A stretch of 64,000 nt of DNA from Thamnaconus septentrionalis (GCA_009823395.1 CM020513.1:6223501-6287500); one strand, 5' to 3'; positions 11,143-51,490 are shown, numbered from the stretch's first letter. Program-made: numbers and translations. The notes: a model not told the origin generated them from the letters alone.

Positions 11143-12461
11143 ATGAATGTGTATATATATGTATACACACACACACACACACACACCGTGATTTCTTGCC
11201 GCAGCTCTCCGGCTGTTCATCCAGACAGCCGGTTTGGCCCCTGGAGCGACAGGAGGCCCCCCCCCGGGGGGTCGAGGCTGAGCCGCAGCCGCCTCCTGTT
11301 CACCTTTTCATGCTTCACAGCCCAAAAAGCACCCCAGGGCCAAAGTGGTGGGGGTGTGGATGGGTGGGGGGGGGTTTAAAGGTCGTAAAATAGAAATTTG
11401 GTGGTGTGCATGATTGTCACTTTTCACGGAGAAAAAAAAAAAAAATTACCTATTACCTTTTCGAATGATGATGATGATGATGGTGCTAATGATGCTAATG
11501 ATGCAGTTGCAAATCTGGCTGCAATGAAACCTCCATGACAGAAAAGGTTTTCTTTTTTTGGAAGCTAGCCCGGGGCGGTGGGGCAGCTTTGAAAGGACGG
11601 AACAACGGCGTCCTTTATTTGGCCGCCGCCTGTCCAATACATCCGTATTTTTCTCGGCCGTGTGTTTAAACGCTGCAGGGACACTAAAGCGTAGGCGTGA
11701 GACACCGGAGGAGGAACTGCTTCTCTCCAGTGCGTCCTTGCGCCACGTTGCGCCACGGCCTCGGTTAGCGCCTCCGGCATCCCTCTCACCGCCGTTGCTC
11801 GTTGCAGGAGGGCCGGAGCATGTCCAGGATGTCGCTGAGCCGCTCGCCCGTCTCCCCCATGAGCGCCCAGGGCATCCCGTCGCCCGCCCAGCTCACCAAG
11901 GCCAACGCCCCCGTCCACATCGACGTCGGGGGCCACATGTACACGAGCAGCCTGGCCACGCTCACCAAGTTCCCCGAGTCCAGGTGAGTTGGAGTGGGGT
12001 GTGGAGGTGTTCGGGGGGGGGGGGGTCAGAAGGCGGGACTCACTCAGCGGTGCTCTGTGTGTCTGCCTGTGTGTGTGTGTGTGTGCGTGTGCAGGATCAG
12101 CCGCCTGTTCAACGGCACCGAGCCCATCGTGCTGGACAGCCTGAAGCAGCACTACTTCATCGACCGCGACGGCGACATCTTCCGCTACATCCTCAGCTTC
12201 CTGCGCACCTGCAAGCTGCTGCTGCCGGAGGACTTCAAGGTAACTCCAGCCCACCACCAGCTGGAAGCCCTGCCCCCCCAGGCGCCCCCGGGGGGCCGTG
12301 TGTGTGTGTGTGTGTGTGCGTGCGTGCGCGTGCTGACGGTCACCGTGCAGTTAGTTCAGGCGAGAACAACAACCGCACAAGAATAAAAAACTTCAGGTGT
12401 GTGAACTTTGTGAAGGCTCCGGGCCCTTTGAGTGCAACCTGGCCGGTGATTGGACGAAACC

Positions 12462-12499
<38 letters not shown>

Positions 12500-12861
12500 A
12501 GTCACTTTCATGTCTGCGGGCCAATCAGATTTTCTCCACTGCTCAGTTTGTAACAGTGAGCGGCCTCCTATTGGTGGTTGGTGCAAAGGGTCGGGGGGGG
12601 TGTTACCGTTTGAGGACGCCTGATTGGTCCTCTTGATAGAGAAGATTCACACTAAACCAGCAGCTGTGAGCTGCTCGCTGACGAGCTTCCAAAGTTTTTA
12701 GCCGAAACGCAAGACGAAGAAAAACGACAGCCCGAGGGTGTGTGTGTGTGTGTGTGTGCGTGCGCGTGTGTGTGTGTGTCTGTCTTCGACAGCAACGTCG
12801 GCCCTTTGAACTGTGTGTAACACACACACACAGAAGCGCAGTGTGTGTTTTACTAAATTAA

Positions 12862-12903
<42 letters not shown>

Positions 12904-13272
12904 AGCGAGCATATTGCACGGCTCTCATCTCGCTGTAGTTAGCGAGCGAGCGAGGGAGGGAGGGAGGGAAGGACGGAGGGAGCGCCGCCTCTCCTCCTCG
13001 GCTCAGGATGACTAAAATGCCCTGCAGACACAACCCCTCTTTATAAAACACATCTATCCCTCGCTGCGAGGAGGAGGAGGAGGAGGAGGAGGAAGGGGGG
13101 CAGGGGGAGGGGCTTCAGTGCAGCGTGACGCCTCGGGCTAACTCTCCGTGAGCAGCGGCGGAGGGGAGAGAAACACACACACACACACACACACCTCTAT
13201 TTCAGTCAGAGAATGAGAAGAAATGATCCGCTGATATCAGAACGAAGGTTCCGTATCCGCAGCTCTCCGACA

Positions 13273-13337
<65 letters not shown>

Positions 13338-15556
13338 GAGTTTATTTTAGGGCGCTAAAGGGTAAGAGAGGAGAAAAGAACAATGGAAAGCAAAAGCACA
13401 AGAAGTAAGACGAAAAGGAAGAAAAGAAGGAAGGAGAAGAGTACAGGCAGAACTGCTGCCTCCAAGCAGGAAGTAGCCTGCAATCTCAGGCCTGGCCTGC
13501 GGGGGGCCAGGTGGTCACGAAGCCCGTAGGTGTCCCTCTGCGTCGCTAAACGCCTTGCTAGCATCCCACTACGTCACGCCTCTCACCTTGACTTCAGCCG
13601 GACGCTAACCCAATTCGAAGCAAGTCATGAAAATTCCAATAATGTCTGGTTAGCGTGTCGCTGTAACATCCAGCTTAACGTCTGGCTAACACCTAGTTAA
13701 CACCACCTAGCCTGTCGAACGGCGGCTGCGTTGCGCTGAGTTGGTAGAGCGGGTCGTCTGCTGACCGAAGGGTCAGCGGTTCAAATCCCAGCTGCGGCTG
13801 TCAACACATTGAACTCGGAATTCCTCCCAGTGGGCCCAACCGCATGGCAACGGCCCGCCCTTGGGTGTGTGTGGGTGAACATTGTGGAGGAACTGTGATG
13901 TTACTGGAAAAGTCCTATATGAGTGCATTTTTTTAGAGTAAAAAATAATATTGGTTATTGCTATTAAAAGTGTCAACATCCAATAATGACTCACTGGTCA
14001 GAACTACTACTGACTACAGTTTGATTGATTATTTGTTCAAAACGTTTTTATTTTTCCAAAAATGATCAACCAATGCATTGTTTCATTCAGAACCTGTGCA
14101 TTTTTACTTTTACTTGAGTGAAGGAGTTGAATCGGCATTTCCGCCTTTTTTTTTTTTCCCCACACAAGTATCCGGACTTTTACTCAAGTCCTGAATGTAC
14201 TTTTGCCACTTCCTGTCCGCAGGATTTCCCGCAGCTGTGCGAGGAGGCGCGCTACTACCAGCTGACGCCGATGGTGCGCGAGCTGGAGCGCTGGCAGGCG
14301 GAGCGGGAGGCGTCGCGGGCGGCACCCTGCGAGTGCCTGGTGGTGCGCGTCACGCCCGACCTGGGCGAGAGGATCGCGCTGAGCGGCGAGAAGGTCCTGA
14401 TCGAGGAGGTCTTCCCCGAGACGGGCGACGTCATGTGCAACTCGGTCAACGCCGGCTGGAACCAGGACCCCACCCACGTCATCCGCTTCCCGCTCAACGG
14501 CTACTGCAGGCTCAACTCCGTGCAGGTGAGGGCGCACCTGAGCCACTCGGCCGTGAGTGGCGTTAGCCTTTCACCTTGACTTCAGTCCGCGCGCTAACCC
14601 AATTAGGAGCTGGTAGGGGCTGATCTCTGTTGCAGAAAAAAAAAAACGACACTCACATTAGCATCAGAGTTCCCAGCTGGCGGCTGGAAATTTCAGGTCA
14701 GAGAGTCACAGGAACCTTAAAAAAAAACAAAAAATAAATAAAAATCAAGAGTTAGTTTTTCAATATGTCTTCCCTCCATGTTCAACATCGGGGAAACCAG
14801 CTTCTGTGTTACACTGACGACATTTTGATGCTCACAACTTTGTTGGGAGTCAAGCGTTGCTCCAAATTCCAATGAACTGGACCTTTTAAAAAAAAACAAA
14901 CAAGAAATAAGCTTCCTCCTGCACTCCGGTGGCTGTGTGTAGTAAAGGCTAACGTCGCGTAAGCTAGCTGGTCATGACTCCAAGTTAAAACTAAAGCGCT
15001 AAAGAGAGGCACAGGCTCAGCTAGGCCAGGGGTGGGCAAACATTTTGACTGGTGGGGCCACAATGGGTTCTAAAATGAACAAAAGCAAAATTACAATAAA
15101 ATTTCCCTTTGAAGCCCCACAGTATTGAGCCCTTTATTGAAATGACTCTTAAAACACTGAAAGAATGCATGAAATACAGCTATTTCGTGACTTAGGTACT
15201 ATTAATATAATTTTTATCAAGTTGGGCAGGTCGGATTAAAAAGCGTAATGGGCCGTAGTTTGCCCACGCCTGAACTAAGAGATGGTTCTTTTGCCGATTG
15301 GGTCGTGTTTAGTTTGGATGCATCTGAAGTGGAGACACGGCAAAGACAAATCTAAGCCACGTATATCTGCTTGTCTTGTCTCGCCTGTGCGCAGGTCCTC
15401 GAACGCCTCTTCCAGAAGGGCTTCAACATCAGGGCGTCGTGCGGTGGCGGCGTCGACTCGTCCCAGTTCAGCGAGTACGTCCTGGGCCGGGACCTTCGGC
15501 ACAGCCCGTCCTACAACAGCACCCCCATCAGGATCAAACAGGAACCTCTGGACTAG
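10316..15556 (+). CDS. kctd15: BTB/POZ domain protein KCTD15, 5 coding exons, 270 aa
   Basis: Coding exons: 10316-10342, 11808-11983, 12095-12239, 14223-14525, 15395-15556; phases join and TAG ends at 15556. The BTB/T1 domain starts near residue 45 ([20 protein letters not shown]) and runs to about 150. The conserved second half includes [19 protein letters not shown] and [19 protein letters not shown], and the tail ends IRIKQEPLD, where IKQE fits a SUMO-attachment consensus. [14 protein letters not shown] and [10 protein letters not shown] match KCTD15 rather than its paralogue KCTD1. Known of the family: KCTD15 restrains neural crest formation by inhibiting AP-2 and acts in the nucleus or cytoplasm as an oligomer. 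Start choice: the short first exon reads MSSVSVSSQ and joins in phase, but Met14 at 11820 could be used instead. The gene converges with taf4. I cannot say whether it is the a or b teleost duplicate. Confidence 0.93.
11106..11186. repeat. Compound TA/GT/TA/CA microsatellite
   Basis: (TA)n, (GT)n, a short TATATATGTATA core, then (CA)n. The GT and CA arms are inverted complements and could form a hairpin. It lies in kctd15 intron 1. Confidence 0.9.
12461..12494. repeat. (CTGT)n microsatellite
   Basis: Eight tandem CTGT units in kctd15 intron 3. Confidence 0.95.
12866..12902. repeat. (GT)n microsatellite
   Basis: Uninterrupted GT array in kctd15 intron 3. A shorter interrupted GT array lies at 12738-12780. 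Confidence 0.95.
13274..13335. repeat. (CA)n microsatellite
   Basis: About 30 CA units in kctd15 intron 3. Confidence 0.97.
13725..13930 (+). mobile_element. tRNA-derived SINE
   Basis: The left part has polymerase III promoter boxes: an A box near 13731-13744 (TTGCGCTGAGTTGG) and a B box at 13779-13789 (GGTTCAAATCC). A tRNA-unrelated body follows, with a tail resembling the fish SINE ending AAAGTCCTATATGAGTGCA. It resembles the tRNA-head SINEs of teleosts. The acceptor stem does not close, so this is not a functional tRNA gene. Confidence 0.7.
14000..14215 (-). mobile_element. Dispersed repeat family B (serial AGTAAAAGTAC-type), kctd15 copy
   Basis: Contains ACTTTTACTTGAGTGAAGGAGTTGAATC and TCAACCAATGCATTGTTTCATT, which are the reverse complement of matching blocks at about 52290-52425 in hsd17b2 intron 1. 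It ends only a few bases before the exon 4 acceptor of kctd15. Confidence 0.65.
15027..15272. mobile_element. hAT-like (Charlie-type) non-autonomous element
   Basis: Terminal inverted repeats CAGGGGTGGGCAAACA at the left and TAGTTTGCCCACGCCTG at the right, about 246 bp in total, with no transposase frame. No clean 8-bp target duplication is visible. It lies in the last intron of kctd15. Confidence 0.8.
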
Positions 15557-17579
15557 GGACCCGCCCCTCCCCCACTCACCCAACCCAGGAAAAAAATGGA
15601 CACATTTTGATAGGCGGCTGACTTGGTTGGCTTGAGTCAAACGCCTTTGATTTTGTTGAGTTTTTTTTGTTGTTGTTATTGTTGTTGTTGTTGTTGTTTG
15701 CGAGAGATGCAGATAAACGGGTCAACAAGGCAGGAGTTGTAAATAATGTTTGGGAAACAGGAAGTTGCTGTTTGTACCAGCGCGGGCAAAGCTGCCGGGT
15801 GCATAATTTAATTTTTTTTGTAAGGAAAACAGAACTGCTTTTGGAAAATGTATATTTAATGTCATTGTTAACTTTCTTTTGTCTCACTATTTTTCATTTG
15901 TACAGATGTATTGATAAAAAGAGAGCAGAAAAAGAAACTTCATCTTTGTACTTTTTTTCTCCTTTTTTTTACAACACAAATCAGCGGTTTCTCCTTATAG
16001 TTTTCTTTATTTATTTTTTTTGCAAAGGTACAAACAGCTGTAAAATTGCATCGCCTGAAATGCGTCAGGATTTCATACAGAATGTAGGAAATATAAATAG
16101 TCGCAAAAAATTTTGTCTTTCCGACAGATGATACGTGACGGCGGTTGCACCGACTGAACACACAATACACACCACCAGCTTCAGTTAGCAGGGAGCGCTA
16201 AATGCTAAACAAACCAAATGCCCAATGTGCAGGGAGAAGAAAAGACGTAGAGAAAAAAATACATTTAAAGCATTTAAAAACCTTCCATATATGCAACCTT
16301 TCCAAAAACAAAAACAAAAAAAGTGTCCTATAAACCGTTCAGCCAAACTTGTTTCGTCCATTCTGACAAGATTTGTGTGTTTTTCGACAGCGATTGGAGT
16401 TTCAGCAGGAACGGGGGGAGACTGCAGGAAGTTTACATGTGAAGGTTAGCTCGGGCGCTAGTTAGCCTCGGCAAAGCGCGACCCCGAGAGAGTTTCCACT
16501 GCGAAGGAGAGCCAGCTCCCTGTGATGAACCCACACCAAAACTGTCCACCGGGGGGAGCTAAAGGGACAGTTCCACATTTGGAGGCGCTTTCTGAGCCTA
16601 TGATGCGGCGCTCCAAAAGGTGGCCATTGGTGCGAGCGGTGTAGCTTAGCACAGAGACAGAGGCGGGGTGGTGGGGGCGTGTAGCTTAGCATAAATATTT
16701 AAAACCAAGGGAGAAACTTACTCGCTTTACATGGGGACATGTACATGTTTGCCGTTAGCTTGGTTTTGTCAACAAGGTTTTTTTTTTGTTAAAAAAAAAA
16801 TCAGTTTTTCTAACATGAGCAAAATTAGCATAAGAGGCTAAGGCTTAGCAGTAGGGTATGAAAACAAGGAGTTTAAAAAAAAAAAGAAGAAGAAAATAGT
16901 AATTTTGAGGCCTGGCTGTGCTGCAATGCTAAGCTAATCCTGCTATTTTAGCCTGTTCCAAGGTAAGCGGGGGGAAGGGGGGGGGTAATGCTTGGTTAAA
17001 TGTACTTCTTTCATGTTTAGGTCTTGTTTCCGCTTGTGCTAAGCTAACCATTTCCTCCAGAGTTTAGCATTCGCGCTTCTTTCCCGCCCTTTCTCTTGTC
17101 TGAATGTGGAAGCTCACCCCAACCGTTCTGCCGGCCATGTCTCTGCTCTTAATGCTAAGCTAACAAGCCGGTTTTACACTTAAAACATGTAAGCCGCTGA
17201 ATCATGATTTGGCTGAAAGTTCAAAAGTTCATTATTTTGGAGTCACACCAACCCCCCCGATCAGCTGTTTCCCTTCAGATTCTTTTGACCAATCACTGCC
17301 CCACATCCGTCTGACAGCGGCGCAAACGCAACGACGAAAGCCTTGTCCTTTTAAAAAAAAAAACACAAACGCAATGGTAGATTGTGCGACTGTTGCCGGG
17401 GAAAATGTTCGAAACAGACAAACTTAGTGGAGGAGGCGGAACTTCTGAGGGGCTGGACCAAGGCACCCGTTCAGCTGGAGTCCCGCCTCCAAGGGTCGTC
17501 CTGTCAGTGGCCGCTTGTCTCACAATCTGGACAAACGGGGCAGACGCCACACGGTGGCCGCTCTCTGAACTGCACGTCA
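15557..17579. other. Presumed kctd15 3' UTR and inter-gene spacer
   Basis: No coding exon. It starts with a TTG-type run (15668-15698), then AT-rich sequence with many ATTTA-like and poly(T) motifs. From about 16190 to 17180 the sequence is unusually rich in GCTAA/TTAGC words. I could not identify a canonical AATAAA close enough to assign the kctd15 transcript end. Confidence 0.45.
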
Positions 17580-17585
17580 TTTATT
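17580..17585 (-). promoter_or_regulatory. Candidate poly(A) signal of taf4
   Basis: TTTATT on the + strand is AATAAA on the taf4 strand, about 785 bp after the taf4 stop. It is the first canonical signal I see in that direction. Confidence 0.45.
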
Positions 17586-17719
17586 TTCGAGCTGGGAAGT
17601 GTCAGGTCCGACTCGGTTCCCCGTTGATGTCGAGACGCTGGACTCGCGACCGCCCTTGAACCTGCCGAGGTTCAGTTGCATTGTGGGTGTTGTCGGGGAC
17701 AAGATGGGTGGTTGAGGAC

Positions 17720-17722
<3 letters not shown>

Positions 17723-17794
<72 letters not shown>
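17723..17794. repeat. (GT)n microsatellite
   Basis: About 36 uninterrupted units, inside the presumed taf4 3' UTR. Confidence 0.97.
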
Positions 17795-17797
<3 letters not shown>

Positions 17798-18369
17798 GGT
17801 GGGGGATTAAAAACATTTAGTTGGCACCAGAAGCTTAAAATCTGCCCCCTGAATCAGATCATTCTAAACACTCCAGCAAAGTTCCATTTCATTTGAAGCA
17901 GCACTGAACACTGATTGGATTTGTTTTAAAAAAAAAAAAGACAGGGCAGAGTCCAGCACGCTAGGAGCGCTAACAGCTACCTCGTTTTTGGGTTGTTTTT
18001 TAGATTTTTTTTTTTTTGTTAGTTTTGTCAGCAACTATTTTGCGTTCCCAAACGAATTGAGAGGCTGAATCGAGAGGCTCAACACTCATCCGCTAGCCTG
18101 GCTAGCTAGCAACTTCACCGTTAGCCCACGCTTCCCCTGAAGTGTCTGAAGGAGGCGGGGCCGAGGGGTCCGACCCAAACCAGGAAGTAACAAAAAAAAA
18201 AAAAGACGTGCAGCCCCCCCGCCCACAGTGGAACTTGAGCTAAAAACAACAACAAAAAAAATAAAGAAAATGTGGCTTCTAAAAAACACAAAAGACAAAA
18301 AACAAAGAGTCGTTAAACTAGGAGGTGGAGGTGAAGAAGCTGGGAGGTGAAGCTGGGAGGAGGATCCTG

Positions 18370-30906
<12,537 letters not shown>

Positions 30907-31949
30907 CTTTGATGTTAGACCGTTGTGCAAATAGTATCTTAGAATGTACGCATGCGCGCACGGCCGCCGTGGCTTCTCGTCATAGAAATAGAACGGCCGC
31001 GCAGAACGCAAAGGGTCGGCGTTCCCTGGGCGAGGTGTCACGACGACGAGGCGTTCGATCGCGTGGAAGAGCGTTTTCAAATGGGAACGGCAGAGAATCC
31101 GGAAGCTCGGTGGGGAAACGGAAATACGGGGTTTTTTTTTTTGATAGCTCTGATGCATTGGCCCAGAGATTTGGACACTGGAGTTGCGACAGGAGAAGCA
31201 GGCAGCAGTGGGGGAGACGATAGAGGCCTTGAGGCCCACCACAAGTACACAAAGCACCATGCATAATAGTGACTTTCTGCGAGATGAACACAACAAATTG
31301 AAAACACTATCTTTAATCTGGCCTCAGTAGGGCCGGACCAGAATGTCTTGAGTGGAATTGTGAAACGGGCCGGTAGTAGCAGGCTCGTAAGCGCTGCATT
31401 TGTTGTCATTTTCTCACACAACTCAAGCTAAATGCAGTTAAATGTGTACAAAAAGAACCGTGGGGCCGGGTGTTTGCGTGTGACATCAAATGTGAACACA
31501 AAGACAGCCGCTGTGCCACGTTTATAACGCTGTAAAACCAGCAGACACGCTTGAAAGGACACAAATCACTGTGTATTACTATATTTGGTATCCCTTTCAT
31601 TCGCTTGAGAATTTAAGGAGCACGAAACGCCCCGTAATGAGCAATCGATTCCTCAAATCACAGGGCCACGGTTCCATGGCTCGCTCTATGTTTCACAGAT
31701 CTAGATTTCGCTGCCGCGCGTAAACTCGCGATATCACGTTTTTCCCGTTAGCCCCCGCGCTCAGAGACGTTCGATGGAGGCTGAGGTAGCCATGTTGTAG
31801 CGGTGAAGCAAAAAGCGACTTGGTCGAAGAGCCGCAACCTGTAGGAACTTTTTTTTTTTGTTTTTTCTGAGCCGTGTTTGCCGCGTCGCGGTCGGGTGCA
31901 GCCGTCTGTTCCGTTCCCCAGCTCGGACCGCCGTCTTCCCGGAGGCACC
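30907..31949. promoter_or_regulatory. Divergent promoter interval between taf4 and lsm14a
   Basis: The two start codons face away from each other about 1.04 kb apart. CpG-rich blocks lie at each end (30940-31080 and 31700-31950) with AT-richer sequence between. Whether it is one bidirectional promoter or two separate ones cannot be told from sequence. Confidence 0.45.
30949..30960. promoter_or_regulatory. NRF1-like palindromic site
   Basis: CGCATGCGCGCA closely matches the NRF1 consensus YGCGCAYGCGCR and lies 43 bp upstream of the taf4 ATG, inside a CpG-rich block. Confidence 0.45.
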
Positions 31950-38369
<6,420 letters not shown>

Positions 38370-38429
38370 TCTCACTGGGAGGAGGAGGAAAATGAGGAGG
38401 AGAGCACACGCGCACACAACACACGCACG

Positions 38430-38479
<50 letters not shown>

Positions 38480-38689
38480 CTGAACTTGTTCACTCTTCGA
38501 CGGAGGAAGACGAAGACGAACAACAACAACAACAACAACAACCAGTTTGAGTTGCTATTTTGTCGATAACATGATGACGATTGTCTGCTAGTCGTATATT
38601 TGTCACCAGCACTGGGCTAGACTGCTTGGGTACTACAATGGGAAACAAAAAAAGAAAAAAAAATACACGACAATGCAATTTATCAGAAA

Positions 38690-38721
<32 letters not shown>

Positions 38722-39664
38722 AGAAAGAAAACAAAACTCACACAATTCCTGAGACGGCTAAAAAAAAACAAAATGATGCTCATCATTGTCACGTGTCAGA
38801 GGGATGTCGGCCACTGCTGCTCTTCAGCCTGTTGAGTCTGTCTCTCTGCGAGCAGTAGAGGGTCGTCCACGCCGCAGACGTAGCTTTACTATTGGAGGCG
38901 GGGGGGCGGTCAGTCAGAGGTCAGGCGAAGGTGACCTCTGACCCCCCACCCACCTGAGCTCTCGGACTCGTGTAACTTTGTTTTTTTCTCTCTCTCCGGC
39001 CGGACGTGTTCTTCTGTTTCCTCGTACATTAGTGGCGTAGCAGAGAGTTCTGGCCACTAGGTGTCACATGTTAACCTTAGCATAGCGAGCTGGTGCTAGA
39101 CATCCCACCTCCATACTCCACCTGCTTTCGTGGTATTTTTTTTTTTTTTTTCTCTAATATTTTAAACTCTGTTGGTCCTGAAGCTAGCTCTCCGTGTGTT
39201 GGGAGGGGTTACGGGTCATTGTCATGTTCTCTTATTCTCTCTTTTTTTTTTTTTTTGCTTTCTCCACTGAGGACTGGTTTCATTTAAGGGTCAGTAGCAC
39301 TTAAGAGAGACGACGTGGTTTGATCCATGTGTGTGAAAAGCGCTTGAGCTTCCCAGCGGCGGAAGAGCCGAAAATGCCTGCAGTAAATTAAATCACGTGA
39401 ATGGAAAACTCGTTAGACCATCGTTGTATTTGTTGCCTTTAATAACCCGTTATGCCGATGATTGACACGGAGACGACGCCCCACCCCAACCCCACTCCTT
39501 CCCCACGTCGACCAATTAAGAATTTAAAAAATGTCTTGCGTTTGGCGGCCAGCAGAGGGCAGCCAAGAGTCATTTAGCACAACGGATTGCGAGGTGTCTT
39601 GTTGACAGGCGGCGGCGCCACAAACAAATTCAAGTGTTCAATCATTGAAGTCTTGATAAATAAA
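38370..39664 (+). other. lsm14a 3' UTR to first candidate poly(A) site
   Basis: Non-coding. Holds a (CA)n array (38429-38477), two (CAA)n runs (38519-38541 and 38689-38718) and several poly(T) runs. AATAAA at 39659-39664 is a plausible transcript end; the transcript may extend further. Confidence 0.5.
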
Positions 39665-41164
<1,500 letters not shown>

Positions 41165-41359
41165 ATGGAACGGAGCGACTGTGAGTTGAGCGTCAGGAGG
41201 CGGAAGGCTCCGCTGCCACACGGCGGCGCTGCCTCCCCCTCCTCCTCTTCCTCCCAGCCTCCACTACCACTCCCCAGTGTCACAGCCACACATTCAGCCC
41301 CTCAACCCAGCATGGTGTCCTCCTCCAGTGGGCCTCAGTCCACCGGGCGTCTTTCTTAA
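41165..41359 (+). CDS. Unidentified 64-aa open frame followed by a poly(A) signal
   Basis: ATG at 41165, stop TAA at 41357-41359, then AATAAA at 41370-41375 only 11 bp later. The product starts with a charged block (ELSVRRRKAPLPHGG) and continues as a Ser/Pro-rich tail. I do not recognise it. It may be the last exon of a gene whose upstream exons I did not find, part of a longer lsm14a 3' UTR, or chance. The frame is GC-rich against AT-rich flanks, which is the main reason to list it. Confidence 0.25.
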   Translation: MERSDCELSVRRRKAPLPHGGAASPSSSSSQPPLPLPSVTATHSAPQPSMVSSSSGPQSTGRLS

Positions 41360-41869
41360 GGAGCAAATTAATAAAACAGTTGTTCATTAGCTTGATGTCA
41401 TTTGTCTCTTTTTTTTTTCTTGGTCCAAATTAAATTCATTGACACTCACTGTGTATTATAACACTTTGACTGACATGACCTGAATCTGGAATTCTGTTAT
41501 ATGAAGCTTGGAAATTCTCAAAATCCCTCTTTTGAAATGGTTGCCGCTCTCAATTGTAGCCAGTTCGACGGTGACCGGACCATCAGCATCCAGCCCATCT
41601 TCCACAGAAACCATTACACTAATGCACCTCACTAATGGTGTTATAGTTTTATTCTCTGCCCTTTGATGGGATGATGGTTCTTCCTGCACCCCATCACATC
41701 ACATCACAGAGCACATTCCCCTACACTCAGCTGTTATTCGACCCGCAGCCTAGCTGTTTACTTTAACGTAACATCCTGCCACTTTCCCTCATCCAGTCAT
41801 TGTTGCTGTGCAATCACGTGATGTTAATACGTTACGTAACGGCCACGGGAGCGTGTCAACGGCACGGCT

Positions 41870-42170
41870 GCGCCTCCGTATACCTGCACTCTGTACATCA
41901 GCCGTTGTGTGCGCTTGTGTGGGAGGAGTCGCCGCAGACGGGCGGGGCTTAGGGGGGAAGCAGCCATTGGCTCTGCCGGGTCTCTCCACCCCGCCCCCCT
42001 CCGTCCTAGTCTTCAGCAGAGCGGCGCTGCTCTCCCGGATCTCCTCCTCCTCCTCCACATCTCCGACCGACGAGACTCCCATCCTGCCAGTCAGACCAGA
42101 CCACCCGGAGGTCGGAGCTCCAGCAGCCAGCCAGCCAGCCAGCCAGTCAGGACCAGGAACCCTCGGCGTC
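41870..42170 (+). promoter_or_regulatory. CpG-rich promoter and 5' UTR of gpi
   Basis: High CpG density with a GC box (GGGCGGGGCTT) near 41939-41950 and a CCGCCCCCC run near 41992. A CAGC(CAGC)n-like run lies just before the ATG at 42171. Confidence 0.5.
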
Positions 42171-50633
<8,463 letters not shown>

Positions 50634-50843
50634 GTCATTCCTCCTCCTTTTCCTCCTCCTCCTCCTCCTCTTCAGCCCCTCCCACCATGTAGCCCCCCCC
50701 CTCCCGGTGTGACCCCCTCTTTCCTCCCCACCCCCGCGAGAATGAGCACTTTAATGTTTTGTGGATCGGGCACTTCACCACCTTCTCTGACTTGAAAAGG
50801 GATTCCCTGCGTGCTGATGTTACTGTAGGTGACGACTTTCAAA

Positions 50844-50849
50844 AATAAA
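50844..50849 (+). promoter_or_regulatory. Poly(A) signal of gpi
   Basis: AATAAA 211 bp after the gpi stop, followed by a GT-rich element (CGGTGTTTTGTTG). Confidence 0.7.
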
Positions 50850-51279
50850 AAGTTCCGCTTGCCGCTGACCTCCTTCTCGGCCCGGTGTTTTGTTGCCAAA
50901 CAGAAACCCGGATCAACGCGAGCTGAGCCTCGGCAAGTCCTGACAACTCGGGGAAAGTTCACGCGCAGCCTCAGAGTCGAGGGCAACAGTGTGTTGTCGT
51001 TGTTGTCATTCATCATAGTTGTTTTAGCCCACACAGTGAACGGTCCACTGGCACACAGCGCAGGTTTGATCATTAACACGCTCCTAACTGATGTAATCCT
51101 TTTTGCAAATTCCATGAGCTAAATGTATGCTAAGATGCTAAGCTAGCCCTGTACCATGCTTCATACGGGTTGGAAACAAAAGACTGCGAGCGCCAGAGAC
51201 TTCCGGGTAACAAACAGGAAGTATAACTCGCTGCATTTCCTTCTTTTCTGAGTCCTTTTTTCTTCTTCTTCTTTAAATA

Positions 51280-51490
51280 AATCTGGTTCAAATTTATGAC
51301 AGATGAATGCTAACACACCCTGAGCAAAATGCATGTCAAATTAACTGAAGCACATTGTCTTTTGAAACGGCTAGCGAGCTAGCTTAAGATAGTTAGCGCT
51401 GAGTTAGCTGCCACCTGTGTTTAAAAAAAAAACTAGCGTAGTTTTGAAATTTAGGGTTCATTCTTATAACTGACCCATTGAAAATCACAT
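51280..51490 (+). mobile_element. Dispersed repeat family D, copy 1
   Basis: Blocks AATAAATCTGGTTCAAATTTATGA, GCTAACACACCCTGAGCAAAAT, AGCTAGCTTAAG and TAGTTTTGAAATTTAGGGTT recur in the same order at about 53840-54150 and partly at 56165-56310. Confidence 0.65.

Noticed and set aside
11558..12553. A 331-codon plus-strand frame over kctd15 exons 2-3
   Set aside because: It runs through introns in a different frame from the BTB domain; the spliced kctd15 model accounts for the region.
13731..13800. A tRNA gene
   Set aside because: A and B boxes are present but the acceptor stem does not pair and a SINE body follows, so it is a tRNA-derived SINE head.
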